From Paludibacteraceae bacterium (lineage in GTDB: Bacteria; Bacteroidota; Bacteroidia; Bacteroidales; Paludibacteraceae): DNA of 45,134 nucleotides. Under the pieces are notes generated by a model that saw only the letters and a list, made by a program, of their open reading frames with translations, searched no databases and was not told the origin of the DNA. The stretch is from contig JAHDRA010000019.1 of assembly GCA_018433525.1 (NCBI GenBank), forward strand, positions 1-45,134, given 5' to 3'. This document shows positions 26,001 to 33,377 of this stretch, in pieces (within the stretch, counting starts at the first letter, position 1; each line of letters starts with the position of its first letter). A program made the position numbers and the translations under genes.

Positions 26001-26641
26001 GGCAGGTGGCTCACGAAATCAACAATCCGCTTACACCCATGAAACTTACTATTCAGCAATTGAGCAGAACAAAAAAAATGGATAAGGAAAAATTCAACGA
26101 GTATTTTGATAAGGCTTCTCAAATGTTGGTAGAACAGATTGATAACCTTTCGCAAATTGCCCGTGCATTTTCCGATTTTGCCCGTATGCCGGAAGCAAAA
26201 TTTGAAAGGGTAGAGTTAGAAGAACTTCTGAAGTCGGAAGTGGAGTTCTTCAAACATAATTACGAAAAAGTCGATATTTCTTTTGAAGGTTTTAAAGAAC
26301 CGATTTACACTTTTGCTGACCCAAAACAATTAATCCAAGTTTTCAATAATCTGATTAAGAATGCCATACAATCCATTCCCGAAAATAGACAAGGAAAAAT
26401 AGCGGTGAAAATTTCAACTTCTCATCAGCAAATCGAAATCCGAATTAGCGACAATGGAGCCGGGATACCTGAAGATATCAGAGACAAATTGTTCATCCCG
26501 AATTTTACTACCAAATCTACAGGAATGGGGCTGGGACTTGCAATTTCTAAAAATATTATTGAAGTTACGGGTGGAAATATTTCTTTCACTACCCAAATAG
26601 ATAAAGGAACAACTTTTATTGTTACTCTTCCGAAAGCTTGA
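23042..26641 (+). CDS. Large NtrY-like membrane sensor histidine kinase
   Basis: 1199 residues. The N-terminus has a membrane helix (about 8-25) and a periplasmic region to about 198, then about eight helices between 199 and 460, a soluble region to 690, a helix at 690-712, another at 732-752, a second sensor region (753-890), a helix at 895-920 and a HAMP linker. The kinase core has RQVAHEINNPLTPMKLTIQQ with His991, NLIKNAIQSIPE, DNGAGIPEDI and STGMGLGLAISKNIIEVTGG. The HEINNPLTP phosphorylation box is the form seen in NtrY-type kinases. It likely autophosphorylates His991 in response to an envelope signal. No response-regulator gene lies next to it. It follows rlmH by 43 bases. Confidence 0.92.
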   Translation: MRQNGKISFFGFLLVFVLAGCFCEYFYQTSPQRVVHFNQFQSKLISKELSTARILKKMSNLLDNHSVNELINFSFPDDDISFYVYRSNELIFWSDHHLDVSSISLNDSVELHFVQLPNAYCVSKTLSADSLKLLALIKIKNNFPYENDQLINDFAKGFNLNKNVGIVGGSNLDKYAVFSSHGDYLFSLSEPTVPVYDERWALAGLISFLLFFLLFFVWYARGFSLSRTKPLQWKVFCGYVLITGALLAVMLYFNFPSVLLANKLFAPYLYAVPPLLNSTVHLTLLTVYIFSTVFLFYRHVQLGNSVSFLKSFGLLLMLPLYFLLFYYVLRGVVYHSGPQILILSFKNFSIFTVWMHILMLLWGIGFALLFFKIHTFLTRHYYMKIAFAIDAIFSCLLAMAAFKAFPEMWKLSFLSYLFLWIPLYGFYIVNFSRKRNVKLIIYVLFFSIFFIGNVVVLSNEKKFNKYRIAAENLSLNGTIENDQMTEILMEELDAQLSRDRFVNQLMRNSDSVEVISEYLNNSYLRGFWNRFEVHINAVSKNSDLCKEYQLFLQEKGIKIKQTHFYNIIPNEKNISYLGVFSVLTAGNDTTCYFMEFYPRQNFRSYSFPNLLISSPPSILSQLNVSLARYDHRKLVYRNGNFVYPDVSNWIPFENSNYFVVHYADRRHYVYAPDRNTYLVLTENVQYGEGAYLLYFCYAFLAFFALCWLLQQVDDFFRKGRKFTLSFINRFQISFIALLILSFIGIFYSSVDYIRNNYEKEQIQNLENKKIYIQKALQNLYYWNKDLSDKNTQTLNLDLQDLSYTFHTDVHVYNNDGILVGSSQPLIFSKKLISNRIAPKPYFTEDANINQYENIGHLNYLTAYTDFFNGDYLQIGYIAVPQFFSQDEIQNEIESFISVIVHIYFVIILLVIILTLLIGNQISAPLMMLEKKLKEIRLGRRNEKIDYRYDDEIGQLVAQYNRTVDELEESARLLARSERESAWKSMARQVAHEINNPLTPMKLTIQQLSRTKKMDKEKFNEYFDKASQMLVEQIDNLSQIARAFSDFARMPEAKFERVELEELLKSEVEFFKHNYEKVDISFEGFKEPIYTFADPKQLIQVFNNLIKNAIQSIPENRQGKIAVKISTSHQQIEIRISDNGAGIPEDIRDKLFIPNFTTKSTGMGLGLAISKNIIEVTGGNISFTTQIDKGTTFIVTLPKA

Positions 26642-26685
26642 AAAAATTATAATTCGGAAATTTTAGTAATGAATAAAACTTTTTC

Positions 26686-26750
26686 AGGGGAAATAATAAG
26701 GTAAAGAAAAATTATTTTTCAAAACATAGGAGAAAAAGAGTATTTCCCCT
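26686..26750. repeat. 10-bp inverted repeat with an inner palindrome between convergent genes
   Basis: AGGGGAAATA (26686-26695) and TATTTCCCCT (26741-26750) are exact reverse complements 45 bases apart. The loop contains the near-perfect palindrome GAAAAATTATTTTTC (26706-26720). There is no T-run beside the stem, so it is not a typical intrinsic terminator for either the kinase gene or radA. Confidence 0.5.
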
Positions 26751-26766
26751 TAAACGACCAGACACC

Positions 26767-28137
26767 TCATTTTTTTAACAATATTTTAAAAGCCTCTTCC
26801 ACTTTTTTCACCGGTATAATTTCCATTTCGATATTTTTGAGTGAAAGACCTTTTAAATTATTAGCAGGAACAATCATTTTTCTGAATCCCAGTTTTTCGG
26901 CTTCCAAAATTCGTTGTTCAATGCGATGAATCGGTCGTATTTCGCCCGAAAGACCAACTTCTCCGGCCGTACAAACCTGTTTTTCGATGGCAATATCGAC
27001 ATTTGAAGACAAAATTGCAGAAATCACAGCCAAATCAATAGCCGGATCATTTACTCGTAATCCGCCGGCAATATTGAGAAATACATCTTTCTGATTCAAT
27101 TTAAAACCCACACGCTTTTCGAGCACTGCCAGCAACATGTTCAGTCGGCGAAGGTCAAAACCTGTGCTGGATCGCTGTGGCACGCCATAAGCCGCAGAGC
27201 TCACCAACGCCTGCGTTTCGATAAGAAAGGGACGAATGCCTTCAATGGCGGAAGCAATGGCAACGCCGCTCAATCCTTCGTGATCCTGCGAAAAGAGCAT
27301 TTCTGAAGGATTTTCAACTTCGCGCAGACCATCTTGACGCATTTCGTAAATGCCGAGTTCGGAGGTACTGCCAAATCGGTTTTTTATCGAACGCAAAATA
27401 CGGTACATGTAATGTCGGTCGCCTTCGAATTGCAGAACGGTGTCCACAATGTGTTCCAGTACTTTTGGACCTGCCAGACCGCCTTCCTTGTTGATGTGTC
27501 CAATCAAAATTACCGGAATGGAAGTGGTTTTGCAAAATTTCAGAAAAGCGGCTGCACATTCTCTAACCTGCGATACCGAACCGGGAGAAGCATCCAGCAT
27601 TTCGGTAGAAACGGTCTGAATGGAATCCACAATTACCAAATCGGGTTGTATATTTTGAATATGAACAAAAATTTGTTCCAGTGAGGTTTCACTCAAAAGA
27701 TAACAATCGGGATCATCAAATTTCAACCGTTCCGCCCGCAATTTAATCTGTTTTACGCTTTCTTCTCCCGAAATATACAGCGTTCGCTTTCCTTTGAGAT
27801 GCAAAACCACTTGCAAAACCAGTGTCGATTTTCCAATTCCCGGTTCACCGCCAATCAATACAAGCGATCCCGGTACCAATCCTCCTCCCAAAACACGGTT
27901 CAGTTCATTGTTGAAAGTGTTGATACGTTTTTCTTCAATAGCTTCAACTTCGCTCAACAAAACGGGTTTTTGAGCAGTAACGGTAAAACCTCCACTGATG
28001 ATTTTTTCCGCATTTCCTTTGCTCACCACTTCTTCCACATAAGTATTCCACTCGCCACAGGAAGGACATCGCCCTATCCATTTGGGCGAATCGGCTCCAC
28101 AATTCTGACAGACATACATAGTTTTGGTTTTTGCCAT
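26767..28137 (-). CDS. radA: DNA repair protein RadA (branch-migration ATPase)
   Basis: 456 residues from ATG at 28137 (MAKTKTMYVCQNCGADSPKW); the frame extends back to 28170 but the shorter start matches the family. Domains in order: a C4 zinc finger (Cys10, Cys13, Cys24, Cys27), a RecA-like ATPase with Walker A GGEPGIGKSTL (about 96-106), the RadA-specific KNRFGST motif (near 250), and a C-terminal Lon-protease-like domain (about 275-456; DLAVISAILSSN, TAGEVGLSGEIRP). It promotes branch migration and D-loop extension during recombination. It is a single gene facing the histidine kinase and divergent from the SbcD-like gene. Confidence 0.96.
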   Translation of the reverse strand: MAKTKTMYVCQNCGADSPKWIGRCPSCGEWNTYVEEVVSKGNAEKIISGGFTVTAQKPVLLSEVEAIEEKRINTFNNELNRVLGGGLVPGSLVLIGGEPGIGKSTLVLQVVLHLKGKRTLYISGEESVKQIKLRAERLKFDDPDCYLLSETSLEQIFVHIQNIQPDLVIVDSIQTVSTEMLDASPGSVSQVRECAAAFLKFCKTTSIPVILIGHINKEGGLAGPKVLEHIVDTVLQFEGDRHYMYRILRSIKNRFGSTSELGIYEMRQDGLREVENPSEMLFSQDHEGLSGVAIASAIEGIRPFLIETQALVSSAAYGVPQRSSTGFDLRRLNMLLAVLEKRVGFKLNQKDVFLNIAGGLRVNDPAIDLAVISAILSSNVDIAIEKQVCTAGEVGLSGEIRPIHRIEQRILEAEKLGFRKMIVPANNLKGLSLKNIEMEIIPVKKVEEAFKILLKK

Positions 28138-28191
28138 GACTTTTGATATTTTTTTCTTTTGAGCGTCCAATTTTTTTATTGCTGAAAGTTA

Positions 28192-28199
28192 CAAAATTA
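28192..28199 (-). promoter_or_regulatory. Predicted -7 element of radA
   Basis: The minus strand reads TAATTTTG (TAnnTTTG), 55 bases ahead of the chosen radA start. The remaining sequence to 28421 holds no gene I can identify. Confidence 0.4.
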
Positions 28200-28421
28200 G
28201 AGATTTTTTCTGTTCCATTTACATGTTTCTTTACGTTTTTTCTGGAAATTATATTTGAGTTTAACTGTAAGTTTTTTTTGAAAATGTGAATAGAATTGCT
28301 AATTTTATGTGCTAAAATAGTTTACCTAACGAATAACTTATGTTTTTGGAAGACAATTTTTTAGTGAATCTTTTACTGATTTTTTTCCTTTAGTCGTTAC
28401 ACTTTTTGTCAGAAACGTATA

Positions 28422-29480
28422 ATGAAAATAGCCATTACTGCCGATGTGCATTTGCGAACCAAAGCCGAAACGCCCGAGCGATACATGGCTTTGGAAACTC
28501 TTGTAAATTCCATGCGCGATTTTGATGTCTCCACACTTGTGGTTGCCGGCGACCTTTTCGATAAGGATTTTCATAATTATGCCGATTTTGATGCTTTTTG
28601 TAAACTTCATTCATCCAAACATTTTCTGGTCATTCCGGGCAATCATGATTTACTGTTGGAACAAAAATATTTTACGGCTTCCAACTTGGAAATTGTTTCT
28701 TCTCCCGAAATAAAAATTTTGGGTTCGATACCTTTTGTTTTTTTGCCTTATGATGCCAAACTTTCAATGGATGAGGCCTTGAGTAATTTTTTTATTCAAA
28801 GAAAAGGAGAAGAAGAATTAAAAAATTGGGTGCTTATTGGTCATGGTGATTATGTTTCCAGAAGTCGCGAGATGAATCCCTACGAAAAAGGAATTTACAT
28901 GCCCTTGTCTTCGGGCAGCGTTTCTGCTTTCCGACCCTCAAAAGTTGTGCTGGGACATATACACAAACCTTACACATCGGGCAGTGTTTGGTATGCAGGG
29001 TCTCCTTTTCCGCTCGACGTAAACGAAACGGGAAAAAGAAGATGGCTGCTTTTCGACACCGATGACAACAGTCTGGTTTCGGTCGGTTTGCCAGCTTCGG
29101 TCATTTATTTTGTCGAAAATATTGTTGTGTTGCCTTCCGATAACGAAATATCCTATTTAACCCAGCAACTGGAACAAATGATAGACAATTGGCAACTGTT
29201 GCCGGAAGATTTTTCAAAAGTCAGATTACGACTATCGGTTAAGGGTTTTACAACCGATAAAGCAAAAATTTCCGGTTTTGTAAATGATTTTTTGCATCGG
29301 AAAGGGATCGGTTTTTATGATGAAACAGGAATCGACACCACCGAACTGAACATTTTAAAAGATGAAGATAGAATTTCGCTGTTCGAAAAAGTAAAAAAAA
29401 TCATTGACGAATTGCCAAACTTCGACTATGCCGGCAAAGATGATATTTTGGAACAAACTTTAAAATTGATTTTTGTATAA
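28422..29480 (+). CDS. SbcD/Mre11/YhaO-like metallophosphoesterase (predicted DNA nuclease)
   Basis: 352 residues. The calcineurin-like phosphoesterase core has the five expected motifs: ADVH (Asp8, His10), VVAGDLFD (Asp44), PGNHD (Asn74, His75), LIGHGDY (His140) and LGHIHKP (His178, His180). All metal ligands are present, so it should be an active manganese-dependent phosphodiesterase. About 130 residues follow the core, as in the capping region of Mre11/SbcD/YhaO proteins. The gene for an SMC-like ATPase starts 14 bases after its stop, the classic nuclease-ATPase arrangement. It probably processes DNA ends or hairpins. It is shorter than most SbcD proteins and closer in layout to B. subtilis YhaO. 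Confidence 0.88.
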   Translation: MKIAITADVHLRTKAETPERYMALETLVNSMRDFDVSTLVVAGDLFDKDFHNYADFDAFCKLHSSKHFLVIPGNHDLLLEQKYFTASNLEIVSSPEIKILGSIPFVFLPYDAKLSMDEALSNFFIQRKGEEELKNWVLIGHGDYVSRSREMNPYEKGIYMPLSSGSVSAFRPSKVVLGHIHKPYTSGSVWYAGSPFPLDVNETGKRRWLLFDTDDNSLVSVGLPASVIYFVENIVVLPSDNEISYLTQQLEQMIDNWQLLPEDFSKVRLRLSVKGFTTDKAKISGFVNDFLHRKGIGFYDETGIDTTELNILKDEDRISLFEKVKKIIDELPNFDYAGKDDILEQTLKLIFV

Positions 29481-29494
29481 TCACAAATATAATC

Positions 29495-32131
29495 ATGGGA
29501 ATCCGAATTGAAAAAATAACCGCAGAAAATTTAGGCCCGCTCCAACGTTTCAATTGTGAAATGAAGAACGTTAACTTGATTTATGGGAAAAATGAAGATG
29601 GCAAATCTTTTCTGACCGAATTTATTATTCGGTCGCTTTTTTCCGGCACTCGTCAGTGGGGCGAATTGCGCGAAGCCGGCAATGGCAGAATTATTGTTTC
29701 GGGTTTTAACGGACAGGAAAAAACTTTTTCACCCCGAACTAAAAAGAACGAGAAACTGGATGTGCTTTTTTCTGATGAGAACGGGCTTTCGCCGGCATTG
29801 GCCAAATTATTGATTGTCAAAAGTGGAGAAATAAACATCGCCGAGAACAATTTGAACGGTATCGACTTAAATACCCTGAAAGAACTGCTTTCTTCACAAA
29901 AAACATTGAATACACTGGCAGCAAAGATATCTCCTACCATAAAAAATTCAAAAATTGACGGGAATCTCATTACCATTAATCGACAGGGTGAAGGCAAAAT
30001 TTATTACGACGAGCTAAGTAATCTCAATAAAATCCGGCACTTTATCGAGTTGGTCTCCAGCCAATCTGAAACGGGAAAAATTCAGGAACTGAAAGAAGAA
30101 TTTCGTCTTTTAAAGAAGAAAAACGAAAAACTGTTGTTGGCTCGTCGCTACAAGGCATGGCAATATGCCACTGAAATTGAAAATGTTCATCATCAATTGG
30201 AAAATATTTCCGAATCCGAACTTTCCGAACTGGAAACAAAAATTAAAAACTGTAGAGAACTTCAATCCCAAAAAAATCAGTTGAGTATCGAAATAAAAAC
30301 GCTCGAAGAACGGACAAAAGATTTTGATGAAACGAAAAACAATTTTGATCGGCAAATTGCAGCAAAACAATATGCTGCCTACGCATTGAACAAAAATATT
30401 TCAGAATTGGAAAAACAACTCGGTACTGTTGAGGAAGACGAAATTTCAGAACTGGAAAAAAATCTCAAATTACTCCATCTCTACCAATCCGAAAAATCTG
30501 AGAAAGAGCACAAGGTTGAACAGTTGAAAAGAGAAACGGAACATTTCGACTGGTTGGAAAAAGTCCGCACGGCTTATCAACAACTTCAATTTTCGTCGTC
30601 AGAAAAAGATACGCTCAACAAAATATTGATGGTTTTATCTGTTGTCTTTGCAGCAGGCGGTTTGGTAACACTTTTAGCGTTGAAAAACATTCTTTTTGGC
30701 GCAATACTGTTTGCCGGTTCATTTATAGCGTTGTCATTTTACGTTTTTCGTCTTCAAAAAACTTTCAAAAATAAACTCCGAAATTCGGAATGGAATCAGA
30801 TCAAGCAAGAATTTCAGGAAAAATTTCATCAGGAACTGAATCAGGTAAATCTGGAAACGCTTTTTGAAGCGCTCAATAAAAAAAAGTTGGAACTTGACTT
30901 TATGCTGAAAGAGTTTCAGAACACTGAACAAAATATTTTGAAACTGACCGCTACTGTAAAAGAAGAATTACGAAACATTTTTGGAGAGGAAATTGAAATG
31001 TCGGAAATTTACGAGCGGCTTTCTTCATTAAAAAAACAACGCAACGCGTTGAATCACCACAAAGAACAACTGAAGCAGGAGCTGATGATGTTGCAGGTCG
31101 ACGTTTCCGATTATTCTCCCAACGATCCCGGTGTTGCATACAGCAAGAATTTATTGGACTCACTTTCAAAGAAAATGAATGAGTTTAATATCTGGCGTGA
31201 GCAAAAAGAAGAAAAAGAAACAAGGCTTCGACAACTTTCCGAACTGACTACAACTTTGAAAAATGAGATTTTGGAAAGCTTTCGGTCGATATTCGGAACG
31301 GAGATTTCCGAAAATAAATGGGAGCAAAATATTACGGAACTACGTCAGTTTCAAACGCAACTGAAGGAAAAACTTTCCGGCCTAACGGGAGAGTTGAAGG
31401 GACTCGGTGTTTCGCCTCAAGATTATGTGCAGGAAAATCAGGAAATTGAATTTTCGGTGGAAGAACTGAATAAGGTTCAAACCGAAATGGAAATTTTAAA
31501 AGATAAAATTTCCGAACTCGAAAATGGAATCGACAAGTTGAAATCGGAAATTTGCACGTGGTTAAATCTCGATTTTACCACAGGATGGAACGAAGTGGTT
31601 GAAAATCTTTACGAAAGAGAAAAGGAAATTCTCTCTAATCTTAAAAAAAACGAAGCGTACATTGTGGCCGGAAATGTACTTTACAAAACAATCGAACAAC
31701 TTCAACAGCAGGAAGGTGAAGAATTGGCTGCCGGTATCAATTCCGGCATTTTTACCAATTTGCTTTATCGGCTTACTGGGAAATACAATAAGCTGGAAAT
31801 TGTTGATAATGAAATAATCATATCGAGTGAAAATAATTCGTGGCTGCTGAAAGAACTCAGCACCGGAACCAAAGAACAGGTGATGCTTGCTCTTCGCGTA
31901 ACTTTGGCACAAAGAGCACTCAACGAAACGGCTTTTCTGATGTTGGACGATGCTTTTCAGCATAGCGATTACGAGCGACGCCCCAAAATTATAGATCAAC
32001 TGTTTGAATTGTCAACTGCCGGCTGGCAAATCATTTATCTGACAATGGATGAACATATTCGTCACCTTTTTAACCAAACAGCTCAACACAAGCAATTTCT
32101 TGAAAATTATCAGGAAATCTGTTTGTCGTAA
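29495..32131 (+). CDS. SbcC/Rad50/YhaN-like ATPase with predicted membrane hairpin
   Basis: 878 residues. The N-terminal half of the ATPase has Walker A GKNEDGKS (31-38); the C-terminal half has the signature region LSTGTKEQVMLALRVTLAQ (from about 787) and Walker B LMLDDAFQ (about 815-822). Long coiled coils (about 185-370 and 425-750) lie between. Where Rad50 would carry a CxxC zinc hook there is none; instead two hydrophobic segments (about 376-395 and 398-418) form a likely membrane hairpin, a layout seen in YhaN-type proteins. It starts 14 bases after the nuclease gene and surely works with it. Residue Asp35 replaces the usual small residue in the P-loop (GxNEAGKS type). The role in DNA-end processing is inferred from the family. 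Confidence 0.88.
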   Translation: MGIRIEKITAENLGPLQRFNCEMKNVNLIYGKNEDGKSFLTEFIIRSLFSGTRQWGELREAGNGRIIVSGFNGQEKTFSPRTKKNEKLDVLFSDENGLSPALAKLLIVKSGEINIAENNLNGIDLNTLKELLSSQKTLNTLAAKISPTIKNSKIDGNLITINRQGEGKIYYDELSNLNKIRHFIELVSSQSETGKIQELKEEFRLLKKKNEKLLLARRYKAWQYATEIENVHHQLENISESELSELETKIKNCRELQSQKNQLSIEIKTLEERTKDFDETKNNFDRQIAAKQYAAYALNKNISELEKQLGTVEEDEISELEKNLKLLHLYQSEKSEKEHKVEQLKRETEHFDWLEKVRTAYQQLQFSSSEKDTLNKILMVLSVVFAAGGLVTLLALKNILFGAILFAGSFIALSFYVFRLQKTFKNKLRNSEWNQIKQEFQEKFHQELNQVNLETLFEALNKKKLELDFMLKEFQNTEQNILKLTATVKEELRNIFGEEIEMSEIYERLSSLKKQRNALNHHKEQLKQELMMLQVDVSDYSPNDPGVAYSKNLLDSLSKKMNEFNIWREQKEEKETRLRQLSELTTTLKNEILESFRSIFGTEISENKWEQNITELRQFQTQLKEKLSGLTGELKGLGVSPQDYVQENQEIEFSVEELNKVQTEMEILKDKISELENGIDKLKSEICTWLNLDFTTGWNEVVENLYEREKEILSNLKKNEAYIVAGNVLYKTIEQLQQQEGEELAAGINSGIFTNLLYRLTGKYNKLEIVDNEIIISSENNSWLLKELSTGTKEQVMLALRVTLAQRALNETAFLMLDDAFQHSDYERRPKIIDQLFELSTAGWQIIYLTMDEHIRHLFNQTAQHKQFLENYQEICLS

Positions 32132-32176
32132 ATGATATAAAATTATTAAAGTCTTATCAGAGATAACAGTTGAAAT

Positions 32177-33304
32177 TTATTTGAGATAATCTAAAATCTT
32201 TTGGCAGACTTTAATAATTTCTTCCATACTCAAGTAAGGATGCATTGGTAGAGAAAGTACTCTGCGACATAGGGATTCGGTTACGGGGAAATCACCTGAT
32301 AAATAGCCCAAATCAAGATAGGCTGTTTGCTCATGCATGGGTTTTGGATAATACACCATTGTGGGAATACCTTGTTCCTTCAAATAAGCCTGCAAGCCAT
32401 CTCGCTGCTTTTCATCCTGCAATTGAATGGTGTATTGTGCCCAACTGGAAAGATAACCTTTGGGAATGAAAGGCGTTTTCACTAAATCTTTTAATTTTTC
32501 CGTATAAAAATCGGCTACTTTATTGATGTCGTTCAATTCATATCTTTTGAAAGCATCAAATTTCACTTTTAAAATGGCAGCCTGCAATGTATCGAGACGT
32601 GAGTTCATACCTATACGCACATTGTCATATTTAAAAGAACCTTTGCCATGTACCCGCAAGGAATCCATCAGCGAAGCCCATTCGTCGTTATCGGTAAAAA
32701 CTGCTCCGCCATCACCATAACAACCTAAGGGTTTAGCCGGGAAAAACGAAGTAGTGGAAATATCGCCAAAACTGCAAGCTTTTTTGCCGTTAATTTCTCC
32801 TCCGAAACCTTGTGCTCCATCTTCCAAAATCAACAGATGATATTTGTCGGCAATTTTTCTAATAGCAGAATAATCGGCGGGTAGTCCAAACAAATCGACC
32901 GTAATAATGACTTTAGGCCGAAGTTTTCCCTGTTGAATGGTTTTTTCTATGCTTCGTTCCAAAGATGCAGGAGAAATATTGAAAGTATCGGCATCCACGT
33001 CAACAAAAACAGGTGTAGCTCCCTCGAGAGAAACAACTTCGGCTGAAGCAAAAAAAGTGAAATCAGGTACAAAAACTGCATCTCCGGCTTTTATTCCCCA
33101 TGTTTTTAAAGCCAATGTCAAGGCATCTGTTCCGTTTGCACAAGAAACACAGTGTTTTACGCCAACATATTCGGCCAATTGCTGTTCTATTTCTTTGACA
33201 GGTTTTCCCATGATAAATGCGCCCGAAGCACTTACTTCCAACATGGCCTGATCAATATCATTCTTCAGAACTTTGTATTGCTTTTTTAAATCTCTGAATT
33301 CCAT
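32177..33304 (-). CDS. DegT/DnrJ/EryC1-family sugar-nucleotide aminotransferase
   Basis: 375 residues of PLP enzyme. Landmarks are SCANGTDALTLAL (57-66 region, phosphate-binding), VFVPDFTFFASAEVV, ILEDGAQGFGG (Asp162), the PLP-binding Lys191 in TSFFPAKPLGCYGDGGAVF, and RIGMNSRLDTLQAAIL. These enzymes transfer an amino group from glutamate to a keto-sugar bound to a nucleotide, making amino sugars for lipopolysaccharide, capsule or glycoproteins. The sequence resembles the WbpE-like branch that makes 3-amino sugars, but I cannot fix the substrate. It is on the minus strand 73 bases after pyrC and is convergent with the YhaN-like gene. The neighbouring genes do not form a polysaccharide cluster. 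Confidence 0.93.
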   Translation of the reverse strand: MEFRDLKKQYKVLKNDIDQAMLEVSASGAFIMGKPVKEIEQQLAEYVGVKHCVSCANGTDALTLALKTWGIKAGDAVFVPDFTFFASAEVVSLEGATPVFVDVDADTFNISPASLERSIEKTIQQGKLRPKVIITVDLFGLPADYSAIRKIADKYHLLILEDGAQGFGGEINGKKACSFGDISTTSFFPAKPLGCYGDGGAVFTDNDEWASLMDSLRVHGKGSFKYDNVRIGMNSRLDTLQAAILKVKFDAFKRYELNDINKVADFYTEKLKDLVKTPFIPKGYLSSWAQYTIQLQDEKQRDGLQAYLKEQGIPTMVYYPKPMHEQTAYLDLGYLSGDFPVTESLCRRVLSLPMHPYLSMEEIIKVCQKILDYLK

Positions 33305-33377
33305 AGTTTTATTATTTGTGGTTTCAAATTTTATTTGCTCTATAATTAACTAATTATATTCTAATGAAAAGAATTGT

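Noticed and set aside
28422..32131. The nuclease-ATPase pair as a defence system such as a nuclease-SMC anti-phage island
   Set aside because: There is no third defence-type gene, the flanks are housekeeping, and YhaO/YhaN-type pairs are widespread; a repair role is the simpler reading.
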